Assembly (NCBI GenBank): GCA_963837105.1
Contig: CAWIMG010000028.1
Span: forward strand, 248,001 to 312,000
Source: UBA9676 sp963837105
Lineage (GTDB): Bacteria; Actinomycetota; Actinomycetes; Streptosporangiales; Streptosporangiaceae
DNA: 64,000 nucleotides
Direction of reading: 5' to 3'
Part shown: one piece after another, positions 8,276-16,702 of the stretch
How the letters are laid out: each line of letters opens with the position of its first letter
How positions within the stretch are numbered: the stretch's first letter is position 1
Translations under genes and position numbers: made by a program
Notes under the pieces: model-generated
What the model saw: only the letters and a program-made list of their open reading frames with translations
Databases searched by the model: none
Told to the model about the DNA's origin: nothing

Positions 8276-8938
8276 TCAGTGCTCGCCCGCCAGCAGCTGG
8301 GCGAGGTCGTCTTCCACGTTCTCGCTGGTCACGAACAGCAGCTCGTCGCCGGCGGTAAGCGGGTCGTCGGCACCAGGAACGATCACCCGGCCCTCCCGCA
8401 AGATGGCCACCAGCGCGGTGTCGGCGGGCCAGGTGATGTCCCCGATCCGGGTCCCGGCCAGCGGCGCGTCCTCGGGCATGGTCAGCTCGACCAGGCTGGC
8501 CTCGCTCTGCCGGAAGGTCATCAGCCGGACCAGATCGCCGACGCTGACCGCCTCCTCGACCAGGGCGGACAGCAGCCTGGGGGTGGAGACGGCCACGTCC
8601 ACCCCCCACGACTCGTTGAACAGCCACTCGTTCTTGGGGTTGTTGGTGCGGGCCACCACCCGGGGCACCCCGTACTCGGTCTTGGCCAGCAGCGACACCA
8701 CCAGGTTGACCTTGTCGTCCCCGGTGGCGGCGATGACCACGTTGCAGCGTTCCAGCCCGGCCTCGTCCAGCGAGGTGATCTCACACGCGTCCGCGAGCAG
8801 CCATTCCGCCCGCGGCACGCTGTCCACCGCGATGGCGCGGGGGTTCTTGTCGATGAGCAGCACCTCGTGCCCGTTCTCGATCAGCTCGCCGGCGATGGAG
8901 CGGCCGACCGCACCGGCCCCGGCGATGGCGACCCGCAT
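8276..8938 (-). CDS. TrkA-family potassium uptake regulatory protein (second subunit, CeoC-like)
   Basis: 220 residues with an N-terminal Rossmann RCK domain (MRVAIAGAGAVGRSIA, GxGxxG; LLIDKNP supplies the acidic ribose-binding residue) and a C-terminal TrkA_C domain (about residues 140-215). It is a cytosolic gating subunit of Trk/Ktr-type K+ channels and binds NAD(H) or nucleotide. Its start overlaps the stop of the upstream trkA by the ATGA type, so the two are translationally coupled as in mycobacterial ceoB-ceoC. The membrane Trk subunit is not in the window. Confidence 0.9.
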   Translation of the reverse strand: MRVAIAGAGAVGRSIAGELIENGHEVLLIDKNPRAIAVDSVPRAEWLLADACEITSLDEAGLERCNVVIAATGDDKVNLVVSLLAKTEYGVPRVVARTNNPKNEWLFNESWGVDVAVSTPRLLSALVEEAVSVGDLVRLMTFRQSEASLVELTMPEDAPLAGTRIGDITWPADTALVAILREGRVIVPGADDPLTAGDELLFVTSENVEDDLAQLLAGEH

Positions 8939-9615
8939 CAGTGGCCCCCCTTCCGCGCGCCCGGGACGACCCGGGCGAAGACCTCCCCGATCCGGGCCAG
9001 GTCGCTCTCCAGCGCCATCACATGCAGCACGTCGCCCTCCTGCAGTACCGTGCCCTGCACCGGGAGCATCGCCTCCCCGAGCCGGGAGATGAAGGCCACC
9101 CGGGCCCGCGAGGCCTCCTCCAGCGCATGCACCTTCTCACCCACCCAGTCCGGCGAGAAGGCAACCTCGGCCAGCACCACGACGCCGGTGGGGTCGCGCC
9201 ACAGCGTCTCGGCGCCCTCCGGCAGCAGCCGCCGCAGCATCTGGTCGGCGGTCCAGCGGACGGTCGCCACGGTCGGGATGCCGAGCCGCTGGTACACCTC
9301 CGCGCGCCGGGGATCGTAGATGCGCGCGGCAACCCTTTCCACACCAAACGACTCGCGTGCCACCCGGGCGGCGATCACGTTCGAGTTGTCGCCGCTGCTC
9401 ACGGCTGCGAAGGCGTCCGCCTCCTCGATGCCCGCCTCGATCAGCACGTCCTGGTCATAGCCGACGCCGGTGATCCGCTTGCCCTTGAAACCCGAGCGGA
9501 GCTTGCGGAAGGCTTCCCGGTCCTGGTCGATGATGGCGACCGTGTGGCCCTGTTCCTCCAGGATGTGCGCGAGCGTGGAGCCAACTCGCCCGCATCCCAT
9601 GATCACGATGTGCAC
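8938..9615 (-). CDS. trkA: TrkA-family potassium uptake protein (first subunit, CeoB-like)
   Basis: 225 residues. RCK_N domain: MHIVIMGCGRVGSTLA (GxGxxG), VAIIDQDREAF with the ribose-binding Asp, ALLA-type SSGDNSNVIAARVARE. TrkA_C domain: VVVLAEVAFSPDWVGEKV to the end. It is the first gene of a two-gene operon with the 8276-8938 gene. The pair sits between dut/DUF3710 and a TrmA-like methyltransferase, matching a widespread actinobacterial gene order (mycobacterial Rv2689c-Rv2697c). Confidence 0.92.
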   Translation of the reverse strand: MHIVIMGCGRVGSTLAHILEEQGHTVAIIDQDREAFRKLRSGFKGKRITGVGYDQDVLIEAGIEEADAFAAVSSGDNSNVIAARVARESFGVERVAARIYDPRRAEVYQRLGIPTVATVRWTADQMLRRLLPEGAETLWRDPTGVVVLAEVAFSPDWVGEKVHALEEASRARVAFISRLGEAMLPVQGTVLQEGDVLHVMALESDLARIGEVFARVVPGARKGGH

Positions 9616-9683
9616 GGCCGCCTCCCATCAAACAGTGCTCAGCCACGGTAATCCCCCGTAGCTGGCTCGCTGACGCCAGGCCG

Positions 9684-9698
9684 GCATACTTGGTATGC
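9684..9698. promoter_or_regulatory. Small palindrome before the RNA methyltransferase
   Basis: GCATAC-TTG-GTATGC has perfect 6-base arms. It lies in the 100-base intergenic space between the divergent trkA and methyltransferase genes, just ahead of the GAGGAGG ribosome site at 9698-9704. It could be an operator or a coincidence; no regulator is implied. Confidence 0.35.
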
Positions 9699-9715
9699 GA
9701 GGAGGCAGGAAGCGG

Positions 9716-10999
9716 GTGGATGCGGTGACTGGGACGGCGACCGGCCCAGGCCAGCAGGCTGGCCGCGCGGAACTGCTGGAACTGGACGTGGGCGAGGCCG
9801 CGCACGGCGGCTGGTGCGTGGCCAGGGACCCGGCCGGCCGGGTGGTATTCGTCCGGCATGCGCTGCCGGGCGAGCGGGTGCGGGCGCAGGTGACCGACCG
9901 CACCGCCCGGTTCGCCCGGGCCGAAGCCACCGAGATCCTGCGCGCCTCACCGGACCGGGTGGAGCCACCCTGCCCGCACGCGCGGCCCGGCGGCTGTGGC
10001 GGCTGCGACTGGCAGCACGCCAGCCTGGCCGCCCAGCGCCAGCTGAAGGCGGAGGTCGTCCGGCATCAGCTGCGGCGGATCGCGGGCCTGGACTGCCCGG
10101 TCACGGTGGAGCCGGTAGCCGGGGATGCGGGCGGGCTCAGCTGGCGGACCCGGGTCCGCTACTCGGTCGGCCCGGACGGCAGCGCGGGGCTGCTCCGGCA
10201 CCGCTCGCATGAGGTGGTGCCGGTCGGCGAGTGCCCGATCGCCCATCCGCTGGTGAACGCGGCCGGGGTGACCGGCCAGCGCTGGCCGGGTGCCCGGTCG
10301 GTGGAGGTGGTGGTGTCACCGGGCACGGGGGACCAGGCGGTGATCGTGACCGGCGCCGGCGGCCGGCGCGGCCGGCCCGTGCCTGGCCGGCCCGTGCCCA
10401 GACAGAGCGTGCACGGCCGGGGTTACCTGCGCCAGCTCACCGGCGGCCAGGCCGGGCGGTCGTGGCGGGTCAGCGCGGGCACCTTCTGGCAGGTCCATCC
10501 GGGTGCCGCCGAGGCGCTCACCGGGGCCGTGCTGGCCGCGCTCGAGCCCCAGCCGGGCGCGGTCGCGCTGGACCTGTACTGCGGTGCCGGCCTGTTCGCG
10601 GGCGCGCTGGCGGCCGCGGTGGGGCCGTCCGGGACGGTGATCGGGGTGGAGTCCGACCGGGCGGCGGCCCGGGACGCGCGGCACAACCTGCGCAGGTCGG
10701 CCTGGGCCCGGGTGCACTGCGGCGACGCGGTCACCGTGCTGGCGATGCCCGGCCTGCCCGCACCCGGGCTGGCGGTGCTCGACCCGCCCCGGGCCGGGGC
10801 CGCCCGGCCCGTCATCGACCGGCTGGCCAGCTGGGACAGCCTGCGCCGGATCGCCTACGTGTCCTGCGACCCGGCCACCCTGGCCCGCGACCTCGCCGTG
10901 CTCGCCGGGGCCGGCTGGCGGCTGGCCGGCCTGCGGGCGTTCGACACCTTCCCGATGACCCACCACGTGGAGTGCGTGGCGGCGCTCGTGCCAGGCTGA
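9716..10999 (+). CDS. Class I SAM-dependent RNA methyltransferase, TrmA/RumA type with TRAM domain
   Basis: About 427 residues. GTG 9716 is chosen because GAGGAGG at 9698-9704 would serve it; ATG 9695 in the same frame lies upstream of that site. The N-terminal TRAM domain (LLELDVGEAAHGGWCVARDPAGRVVFV, GERVRAQV) is followed by the Fe-S cysteines CPHARPGGCGGCDW. The SAM site is ALDLYCGAGLFAG, the pyrimidine site is LAVLDPPRAG, and the catalytic cysteine is in YVSCDPATLARD. The family makes 5-methyluridine in tRNA or rRNA (compare mycobacterial Rv2689c); the exact target is unknown. Confidence 0.92.
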   Translation: MDAVTGTATGPGQQAGRAELLELDVGEAAHGGWCVARDPAGRVVFVRHALPGERVRAQVTDRTARFARAEATEILRASPDRVEPPCPHARPGGCGGCDWQHASLAAQRQLKAEVVRHQLRRIAGLDCPVTVEPVAGDAGGLSWRTRVRYSVGPDGSAGLLRHRSHEVVPVGECPIAHPLVNAAGVTGQRWPGARSVEVVVSPGTGDQAVIVTGAGGRRGRPVPGRPVPRQSVHGRGYLRQLTGGQAGRSWRVSAGTFWQVHPGAAEALTGAVLAALEPQPGAVALDLYCGAGLFAGALAAAVGPSGTVIGVESDRAAARDARHNLRRSAWARVHCGDAVTVLAMPGLPAPGLAVLDPPRAGAARPVIDRLASWDSLRRIAYVSCDPATLARDLAVLAGAGWRLAGLRAFDTFPMTHHVECVAALVPG

Positions 11000-11042
11000 G
11001 GGCGAGGTGGGTCACTGCCGCCCGGTGCGGCAGGATAGGCGC

Positions 11043-11972
11043 ATGCTTCTGCGGATCTTCACCGAGCCACAGCAGGGCGCGGACTATGGCCGGCTGCTGG
11101 CCGTCGCCCGGGCGGCCGAGGAACTGGGCTTCGACGCGTTCTTCCGGTCCGACCACTACCTGAAGATGGGCGGCGCGTCCGGCCTGCCCGGCCCGACCGA
11201 TGCCTGGATCACGCTCGCCGGGCTGGCCAGGGAAACCTCCCGGATCCGGCTGGGCACGCTGATGAGCGCGGCCACCTTCCGGTATCCCGGCCCGCTGGCG
11301 ATCGCGGCCGCACAGGTGGACGAGATGAGCGGGGGCCGGGTCGAGTTCGGGCTCGGCACCGGCTGGTTCGCCGCCGAGCACACCGCTTACGGCATCCCGT
11401 TCCCGCCGCTGGCGGAGCGGTTCGACCGGCTGACGGAACAGCTGGAGATCATCACCGGGCTGTGGCAGACACCGCCGGGCCAGACGTTCTCCTTCCACGG
11501 CTCCCACTACCAGCTGACCGACTCACCGGCCCTGCCCAAGCCGGCCCAGCGGCCGCGGCCACCGGTGCTGGTCGGCGGTCACGGCCCGCGCCGGACCCCG
11601 CAGCTGGCCGCCAGGTTCGCCGACGAGTACAACGTCGTATTCGTCAGCCGGGACGAGACGCAGGCCGCCTTCGGGCGGGCGCGGGCGGCGTGCGAGGTGG
11701 CGGGCCGGGACCCAGCGGCCCTGGTGTACTCGGCCGGGCAGGTGGTCTGCTGCGGCCGGACCGGCGCCGAGGTGGCCCGCCGGGCCGCGGCGATCGGCCG
11801 GGATCCGGCCGAACTGGCGGAGAACGGGCTGGCCGGATCACCCGCTCAGGTGGTGGACAAGCTGCACCGGTTCGCCGCCATCGGCGCTGCCCGGATGTAC
11901 CTGCAGGTGCTCGACCTGCACGACCTCGACCACCTGGAACTGCTCGCCAGTGAGGTCATGCCGCACATCTGA
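11043..11972 (+). CDS. LLM-class F420-dependent oxidoreductase
   Basis: 309 residues from ATG 11043. Luciferase-like TIM-barrel monooxygenase fold: AVARAAEELGFDAFFRSDHYLKMG (F420-binding His/Tyr region), LGTLMSAATFRYPGPLAIAAAQVDEMSGGRVEFGLGTGW and ERFDRLTEQLEIITGLW, the standard signatures of the F420 subgroup (TIGR03560-like). It probably uses reduced coenzyme F420 on an unknown organic substrate. F420 use fits an actinobacterium. Confidence 0.9.
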   Translation: MLLRIFTEPQQGADYGRLLAVARAAEELGFDAFFRSDHYLKMGGASGLPGPTDAWITLAGLARETSRIRLGTLMSAATFRYPGPLAIAAAQVDEMSGGRVEFGLGTGWFAAEHTAYGIPFPPLAERFDRLTEQLEIITGLWQTPPGQTFSFHGSHYQLTDSPALPKPAQRPRPPVLVGGHGPRRTPQLAARFADEYNVVFVSRDETQAAFGRARAACEVAGRDPAALVYSAGQVVCCGRTGAEVARRAAAIGRDPAELAENGLAGSPAQVVDKLHRFAAIGAARMYLQVLDLHDLDHLELLASEVMPHI

Positions 11973-12001
11973 GCGAACGCAGCAGAGGGGGAGCAGCATC
12001 G

Positions 12002-12385
12002 ATGTCATCGCGGCGGCGCTGGCTGTGGTGGGTGATCGGGGGCGCGGCCGCGATCATCGTGCTCGCGGTTGCCGGGCCGTTCGTGTTCTCCACTTCGTGG
12101 AGGGCAGCACCCCGGCACCGCTCAGCCTGAAGGCCAGCACGGCGGCCAGTTCGGCTCCGGCCTCTACCGGCGCGGGCACGCAGGTCACGGGCACCTGGCG
12201 GGTGGCGCCTGGGTCCCAGGTCGGCTACCGGGTGCAGGAGGTCCTGGTCGGCCAGCAGCACACCGCGGTGGGCCGCAGCACCAACGTGACCGGGACCCTG
12301 CGTCCCGAACCCGAGCTTCACCGGGTTCGTGACCACCCAGAATCACGACGTGCTGGAGTTCTTGCTCACGTTCAGCAGCTCCTGA
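12002..12385 (+). pseudogene. YceI-family protein, frameshifted and internally deleted
   Basis: From ATG 12002 a signal/anchor segment can be read (WLWWVIGGAAAIIVLAVAGPFVF). After a frame change near 12095 comes HFVEGSTPAPLSL and the lipocalin-like start GTWRVAPGSQVGYRVQEVLVGQ..TAVGRSTNVTGTL. Then the sequence jumps to a C-terminal ending GFVTTQNHDVLEFLLTFSSS before TGA 12383-12385. YceI proteins are about 200-230 residues, so roughly 300 bases of the middle are missing. YceI proteins bind polyprenoid lipids in the envelope. Decay or a collapsed assembly would both fit. Confidence 0.75.
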
Positions 12386-12393
12386 CGCCGGTG

Positions 12394-13725
12394 CTACCGC
12401 GGTGGGCGGAGCGGGCCGCGGTAGTTCGCCCACGGGTCGTAGTCGACCTCCAGCGGCTCCTGCGGCGGGCGGTCCGCCTCCGGCACATGCTGGAGGTTGA
12501 GCCGGATCCGGGTCCAGGTGGAACTCGCCCCGCGCATCGCGTCGACCAGCACGTCGGCAGGCTGGAGCAGCGGCCAGATGTCGGGATGGCGCTGCTTCCA
12601 GCGTTCCAGCCCGGCCCGAGCCTCGGCCTCGTTCGCGGCCCTGGCCACCTCGATGAGCGGCATGACCGACCGGCGGCGGCCGGTCGGGCCGCTGGACTTG
12701 CCCGGCGCCGGCGGCGGGGTGGCGGGCGCACGCCGTTTGGACGGCTGGACCCGGGGCGGCTCACCGGCCTGCTTTTCATAGTGCGGCGGCCAGGGCGCGT
12801 CGGCCAGCCCGGCCGCCTCGTGCTCGTCGGCCAGGGCCAGCAGCGGCGCCAGCGATCCCGCCGACGCGTCCATGTCCTGCCACGGGTCACCCAGCCGCGC
12901 GAACCGGTCCGGAACGGTGCCGATGGTGAACGCCTCCGGCTGGCAGCCGGGCACCTCCGGCCAGGCCAGTGGGGTGGACACCCGCGCGTCGCGGGTGGGC
13001 CGGACCGAGTATGCCGACGCCACGGTGCGGTCCTTGGCGTTCTGGTTGTAGTCGACGAAGACGCCGTGCCGTTCTTCTTTCCACCAGCGGGCGGTGGCCA
13101 GGTCGGGCACCCGCCGCTCGATCTCCCTGGCCATCGCCACGGCGGCCCGCCGGACTTCGGAGAAGGTCCAGCGCGGCTCGATCCGGGCGTAGATGTGAAA
13201 GCCCCGGGAGCCGGACGTCTTCGGCCAGCCCGCCAGCCCGAAGTCGGCGAGCACCTCCCGGGCGGCGAGCGCGACCTCGATGATCTGCGGCCAGCCGATC
13301 CCCGCTACCGGATCCAGGTCCACCCGCAGCTCGTCCGGGTGATCCAGGTCTCCTGCCCGGACCGGGTGCGGGTTCAGGTCGATGCAGCCCAGGTTGGCCA
13401 GCCAGGCCAGGGTGGCGGCGTCGCGGCCAACGACCTCCTCCGCGCTGCGGCCGGACGGGAAGCGCAGCGTCACCGTCTCGATCCAGTCCGGCCGCTTGTC
13501 CGGGGCCCGCTTCTGGAAGAACGCCTCGCCGTCCGCGCCGTGCACGAACCGTTTGAGCACCATCGGCCGGTCCGCCACCCCCCGCAGCGCGCCGTCGGCC
13601 ACGCTCAGGTAGTAGCGCACCAGGTCCAGCTTGGTGTGCCCGGTGGCGGGGAAGAAGATCTTGCCCGGGTTGCTGACCGCGACCGTGCGGCCCGCCACCT
13701 CGATGATCTCCTTGCGATCCGGCAT
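12394..13725 (-). CDS. Stand-alone LigD-type polymerase/primase (NHEJ) domain protein
   Basis: 443 residues. The first 300 match the archaeo-eukaryotic-primase-like polymerase domain of bacterial LigD: VSNPGKIFFPATGHTKLDLVRYY, FFQKRAPDKRPDWIETV, DELRVDLDPVAG with the catalytic D-x-D, KTSGSRGFHIY, and VFVDYNQNAKDRTVASAYSVRP. A Pro/Ala linker and about 100 extra residues follow (MPLIEVARAANEAEARAGLERWKQRHPDIWPLL). No ligase or nuclease domain is present. It would act in Ku-dependent end joining by adding nucleotides at breaks; Ku is not in the window. Confidence 0.9.
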   Translation of the reverse strand: MPDRKEIIEVAGRTVAVSNPGKIFFPATGHTKLDLVRYYLSVADGALRGVADRPMVLKRFVHGADGEAFFQKRAPDKRPDWIETVTLRFPSGRSAEEVVGRDAATLAWLANLGCIDLNPHPVRAGDLDHPDELRVDLDPVAGIGWPQIIEVALAAREVLADFGLAGWPKTSGSRGFHIYARIEPRWTFSEVRRAAVAMAREIERRVPDLATARWWKEERHGVFVDYNQNAKDRTVASAYSVRPTRDARVSTPLAWPEVPGCQPEAFTIGTVPDRFARLGDPWQDMDASAGSLAPLLALADEHEAAGLADAPWPPHYEKQAGEPPRVQPSKRRAPATPPPAPGKSSGPTGRRRSVMPLIEVARAANEAEARAGLERWKQRHPDIWPLLQPADVLVDAMRGASSTWTRIRLNLQHVPEADRPPQEPLEVDYDPWANYRGPLRPPR

Positions 13726-13804
13726 GCCGCCACCTTAACCGGCAGGCCGGCCCGGACCGGGTGCTGCCCGTCGGAGAAGGAGCCGCCGGGACGACGATAG
13801 GGGT

Positions 13805-14347
13805 ATGAGCGAGCAGCCACACCGGCCGGCCAGCCCGGCCGGCCCCCGGGCGCGGCTGCTCGTGCTATACGACGAGGCGCTGCCCCAGGTCTACGGCTAC
13901 CTGCTGGCCCGGTGCGGCCAGCAGGTGGTGGCCGAGGACCTCACCGCGGAGACGTTCCTGGCCGCGGTGGACGCGGTCCGGGCCGGCCCGGCGCCACTCA
14001 GCACCGGCTGGCTGATCGGGATTGCCCGGCACAAACTCGTCGACCACTGGCGGCGGCAGGGCCGCGAGCAGCGGGCGCTAACCGCTGCCGCGGCCGGCCC
14101 GGGCGGCCCGCCGGACGACCCGTGGGACGCCCAGCTGGACGCCCTGCGCGCGCGGGAGGTGCTCGGCCGGCTCGGCCCGCACCACCGGGCCGCGCTCACC
14201 CTCCGCTACCTTGACGACCTGCCGGTGCCGCAGGTGGCCGGCCTGCTCGGCCGTACCGTGCACGCCACCGAGGCGCTGCTGGTGCGGGCGCGGTCGGCGT
14301 TCCGCACCGCCTACAGCCAGGCGGGGGAGGAGGGCGGCGATGACTGA
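13805..14347 (+). CDS. ECF-family RNA polymerase sigma factor
   Basis: 180 residues. Region 2 (LYDEALPQVYGYLLARCG, AEDLTAETFLAAV, STGWLIGIARHKLVDHWRR) binds core and the -10 element. Region 4 (LGRLGPHHRAALTLRYLDDLPVPQVAGLLGRTVHATEALLVRARSAFR) is the helix-turn-helix for the -35. Its stop codon overlaps the start of the VOC gene by 8 bases, so the two are translationally coupled. No classical anti-sigma gene follows; the downstream protein has a short helical N-terminus that could fill that role, which is speculation. Confidence 0.92.
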   Translation: MSEQPHRPASPAGPRARLLVLYDEALPQVYGYLLARCGQQVVAEDLTAETFLAAVDAVRAGPAPLSTGWLIGIARHKLVDHWRRQGREQRALTAAAAGPGGPPDDPWDAQLDALRAREVLGRLGPHHRAALTLRYLDDLPVPQVAGLLGRTVHATEALLVRARSAFRTAYSQAGEEGGDD

Positions 14348-15716
14348 CCCGTTCACAGTGCTGCGGGCGCCGGTCACTCCGGCCGACCCCGATCCAGCGT
14401 TCGCGGCCCGGCTGCGGGACCGGCTGGCCCGCGCTCTCGACCTGCCCGAAGGAGTCGCCGTGACCGGCATCTTCACCCTGCCCGAACCGGAACAGGCCGC
14501 ATCTCCCGCGGAGCGCGGGGAGCCGCCCGCGGAGCAGCGGGTGCCGCCCGCGGAGCAGGGCGCCGCCATCCCCTATCTCGCGGTCCGCGGGGCCCGTGCC
14601 GCGCTGGACTGGTACGGTCAGGTGCTCGGCGCCCGGCTGCGCGGGGAGCCCGTCATCATGCCGGATGGGCGGGTGGGGCACGCCGAGCTGGAACTGGCGA
14701 CCGGGGTGATCTATCTCGCCGACGAGCACCCGGAGATCGGTCATCGCGCGCCGGCGCCCGGCGGCGTCCCGGTGAGCCTGGTCCTCACCGTCGCCGACGT
14801 GGACCAGGTCGTCCAGGCCGCGGTGGCGGCAGGGGCCAGCCTGGATCGGGAGCCGTATCAGGCCCACGGCCACCGCAATGCCACGGTGACCGACCCGTTC
14901 GGGCACAGGTGGATGCTCCAGGCGCCGGTCGCGGCCGGCGCCGGCGCGGCTGGCCAGGGGCCGCGGCGGCTGCGGCAGGGGGACATCGGCTACGCCTCAC
15001 TGTGGGTGCCGGACGTGGCACGCGCCGCCGCGTTCTACGGCTCGGTGCTGGGGGTGGAGTATCAGCAGGCCCATGGGGGGCGCGGGTGGCAGGCCACCGG
15101 CGTTACCCCCTCGCACGGGTTCTGGGGAGCGGAGGGTCAGCCGACCCTGTTCTGCTCCTACATCGTCGATGACGCCGCCGCGGCAGTGGCACGCGTCCGG
15201 GCCGCGGGCGGCCAGGCCAGCGAGCCCGTACCGCGGCCCTACGGGCCGACTGCGGACTGCACCGACATCGACGGCATCCGGTTCGCGGTGTTCCAGTCGC
15301 GGGGCGGCGCGGCCGGGTCCCAGCCCGCTCCGGCGGGCCCTGAACCGGCCGTGGCGGGCGCTGAGCCCGCTTCCGCCGGGCGGGATGGCGACCTCATCTA
15401 CGTGACACTGGAAGTGCCGGACGCGGCCCGCACACTGGCGTTCTACCGCGCCGTGCTCGGCTGGCGGGTCCGTCCCGGCCGGTCGCCCGGTGGCTGGCAG
15501 ATCGAGGGCACCACCCCGATGATCGGGGTCAGCGATGGTCATGGCCAGGCCACGGCCGTGCCCGTATGGCGCGTCGCCGACGTGGCGGCTGCGGTCGCCC
15601 GGGCCAGGGCGGCGGGTGGCATCGCGACCGAGCCGCACCAGGAGCCCTACGGCCTTATCGCCGAGTGCCGCGACGACCAGGGCGCCCGCTTCTCGGTCAC
15701 CGGGTTCCCCGGCTGA
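14340..15716 (+). CDS. Triple VOC-domain (glyoxalase-like) protein coupled to the ECF sigma gene
   Basis: 458 residues from ATG 14340, overlapping the sigma-factor stop. An N-terminal segment of about 75 residues (PDPAFAARLRDRLARALDLPEG) has the look of the short helical segment that precedes domains encoded beside ECF sigma genes. Three VOC units follow: AIPYLAVRGARAALDWY to VTDPFGHRWML, YASLWVPDVARAAAFYGSVLG to IRFAVFQ, and IYVTLEVPDAARTLAFYRAVLG to ARFSVTGF. Alanine/proline linkers join units 2 and 3. Metal ligands are weak, so binding or resistance functions are as likely as catalysis. Confidence 0.85.
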   Translation: MTDPFTVLRAPVTPADPDPAFAARLRDRLARALDLPEGVAVTGIFTLPEPEQAASPAERGEPPAEQRVPPAEQGAAIPYLAVRGARAALDWYGQVLGARLRGEPVIMPDGRVGHAELELATGVIYLADEHPEIGHRAPAPGGVPVSLVLTVADVDQVVQAAVAAGASLDREPYQAHGHRNATVTDPFGHRWMLQAPVAAGAGAAGQGPRRLRQGDIGYASLWVPDVARAAAFYGSVLGVEYQQAHGGRGWQATGVTPSHGFWGAEGQPTLFCSYIVDDAAAAVARVRAAGGQASEPVPRPYGPTADCTDIDGIRFAVFQSRGGAAGSQPAPAGPEPAVAGAEPASAGRDGDLIYVTLEVPDAARTLAFYRAVLGWRVRPGRSPGGWQIEGTTPMIGVSDGHGQATAVPVWRVADVAAAVARARAAGGIATEPHQEPYGLIAECRDDQGARFSVTGFPG

Positions 15717-15723
15717 GCCAGCT

Positions 15724-15752
15724 CCCCGGCCTGGCCGGCCGCCAGGCCGGGG
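15724..15752. terminator. Strong hairpin terminator
   Basis: Perfect 12-base arms CCCCGGCCTGGC and GCCAGGCCGGGG around a 5-base loop, starting 8 bases after the VOC stop. It closes the sigma/VOC operon. Confidence 0.7.
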
Positions 15753-15768
15753 AAGGGACAATAGCGGC

Positions 15769-15890
15769 GTGAGGGTACCGGCTGCGCCGCCAGTTCCCGG
15801 ACGCGGGCCTGGTCGTATTTGGCCACTCCCACATCCCGCTCGACCACACCGAGTCCGGCCAGCGGATCTTCAACCCCGGCTCGTCGTCTT
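15769..15890 (+). pseudogene. Metallophosphoesterase (MJ0936/YfcE type) remnant
   Basis: The frame reads RLRRQFPDAGLVVFGHSHIPLD and then SGQRIFNPGS. The GHSHIP motif and FNPGS are the C-terminal metal-binding and closing motifs of MJ0936-type phosphodiesterases. A GTG at 15769 (V-R-V) behind GGAAGGGACA could be the original start, but about 110 residues between it and this segment are absent. The sequence then runs in frame into unrelated aminotransferase sequence. This is either a real deletion/fusion or an assembly join. Confidence 0.65.
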
Positions 15891-15938
15891 CCCCGGTTGG
15901 CTACCAGGTCGATCTTGGGTCCGAGTCCGGCCAGCGGA
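15849..15938 (+). repeat. 18-base direct repeat at the phosphoesterase/aminotransferase junction
   Basis: CCGAGTCCGGCCAGCGGA occurs at 15849-15866 and again at 15921-15938, exactly 72 bases (24 codons) apart. It lies just where phosphoesterase-like sequence ends and DegT-like sequence begins. The flanks differ, so it is not a simple tandem duplication. Confidence 0.8.
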
Positions 15939-15939
15939 C

Positions 15940-16702
15940 TGCCGCTGCCACCGGCGCGCCTGCGCAGGTCGAGGCCCTTCAACGCCTCGCCGACGACACC
16001 GGCGTCCCGATCGTCTACGACGCGGCGCACGCACTGGGCTCGCTGCGGGCGGGTCGACCGGTGGGCTCGTTCGGCACCGCGGCCGTGTACTCGATGAGCC
16101 CGACGAAGGTGGCCGTCGCGGGCGAGGGCGGGCTCGTGGCCACCCATGACGCCGAGCTCGCCGAACGGATCAGGGTGGGTCGCGACTACGGCAACCCCGG
16201 CGACTACGACTGCCTGTTCCCCGGTCTCAACGCCCGGATGTCCGAGCTGCACGCCACGGTGGCGCTGGCATCACTTGGATGGACTGCCCGGCGCATCGCC
16301 TACCGCAACGAGCTGGTGGCGACGTTCAAGGCCGAGCTCGACGGCGTGCCGGGAGTGGGCTACCAACTGGTCGACGAGGGCGACCTGTCCACCTACAAGG
16401 ACCTCACCCTCATCCTCGAGCCGGACAGCTTCGGCCTGGACGCGGCCGGGCTCCGATGGCGATCGACGCCGAGGGCATCGACAGCCGGCGTTACTTCTTC
16501 CCGCCGATCCACCGGCAGAAGGCCTACGCGCGTCTCCCTCAGAGTCGGGAGCTGCCCGTCACCGACAAGCTGGCCGAGCGGCTACTCACCCCGCCGTTGT
16601 TCTCGCACATGACGCACGAGCAGGTCCGCCGGGTCGCCGAGGCAGTCGCCCGGATCCAGACCCACGCCCCCGCGGTGCGCGCCGCCCTGGCCGGACGCAT
16701 GA
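15940..16702 (+). pseudogene. DegT/DnrJ/EryC1-type aminotransferase, 5'-truncated and frameshifted
   Basis: PLP-dependent sugar aminotransferase fragment. VEALQRLADDTGVPIVYDAAHALGSLRAGRPVGS carries the Asp that binds PLP nitrogen. YSMSPTKVAVAGEGGLVATHD carries the Schiff-base lysine, and the typical RVGRDYGNPGDYDCLFPGLNARMSELHA follows. The frame changes near 16450, then DAEGIDSRRYFFPPIHRQKAY and TPPLFSHMTHEQVRRVAEAV finish the protein. About 130-150 N-terminal residues are missing at the upstream junction. The gene runs directly into the kinase gene, suggesting one operon. Such enzymes aminate nucleotide sugars for surface glycans. Confidence 0.8.
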
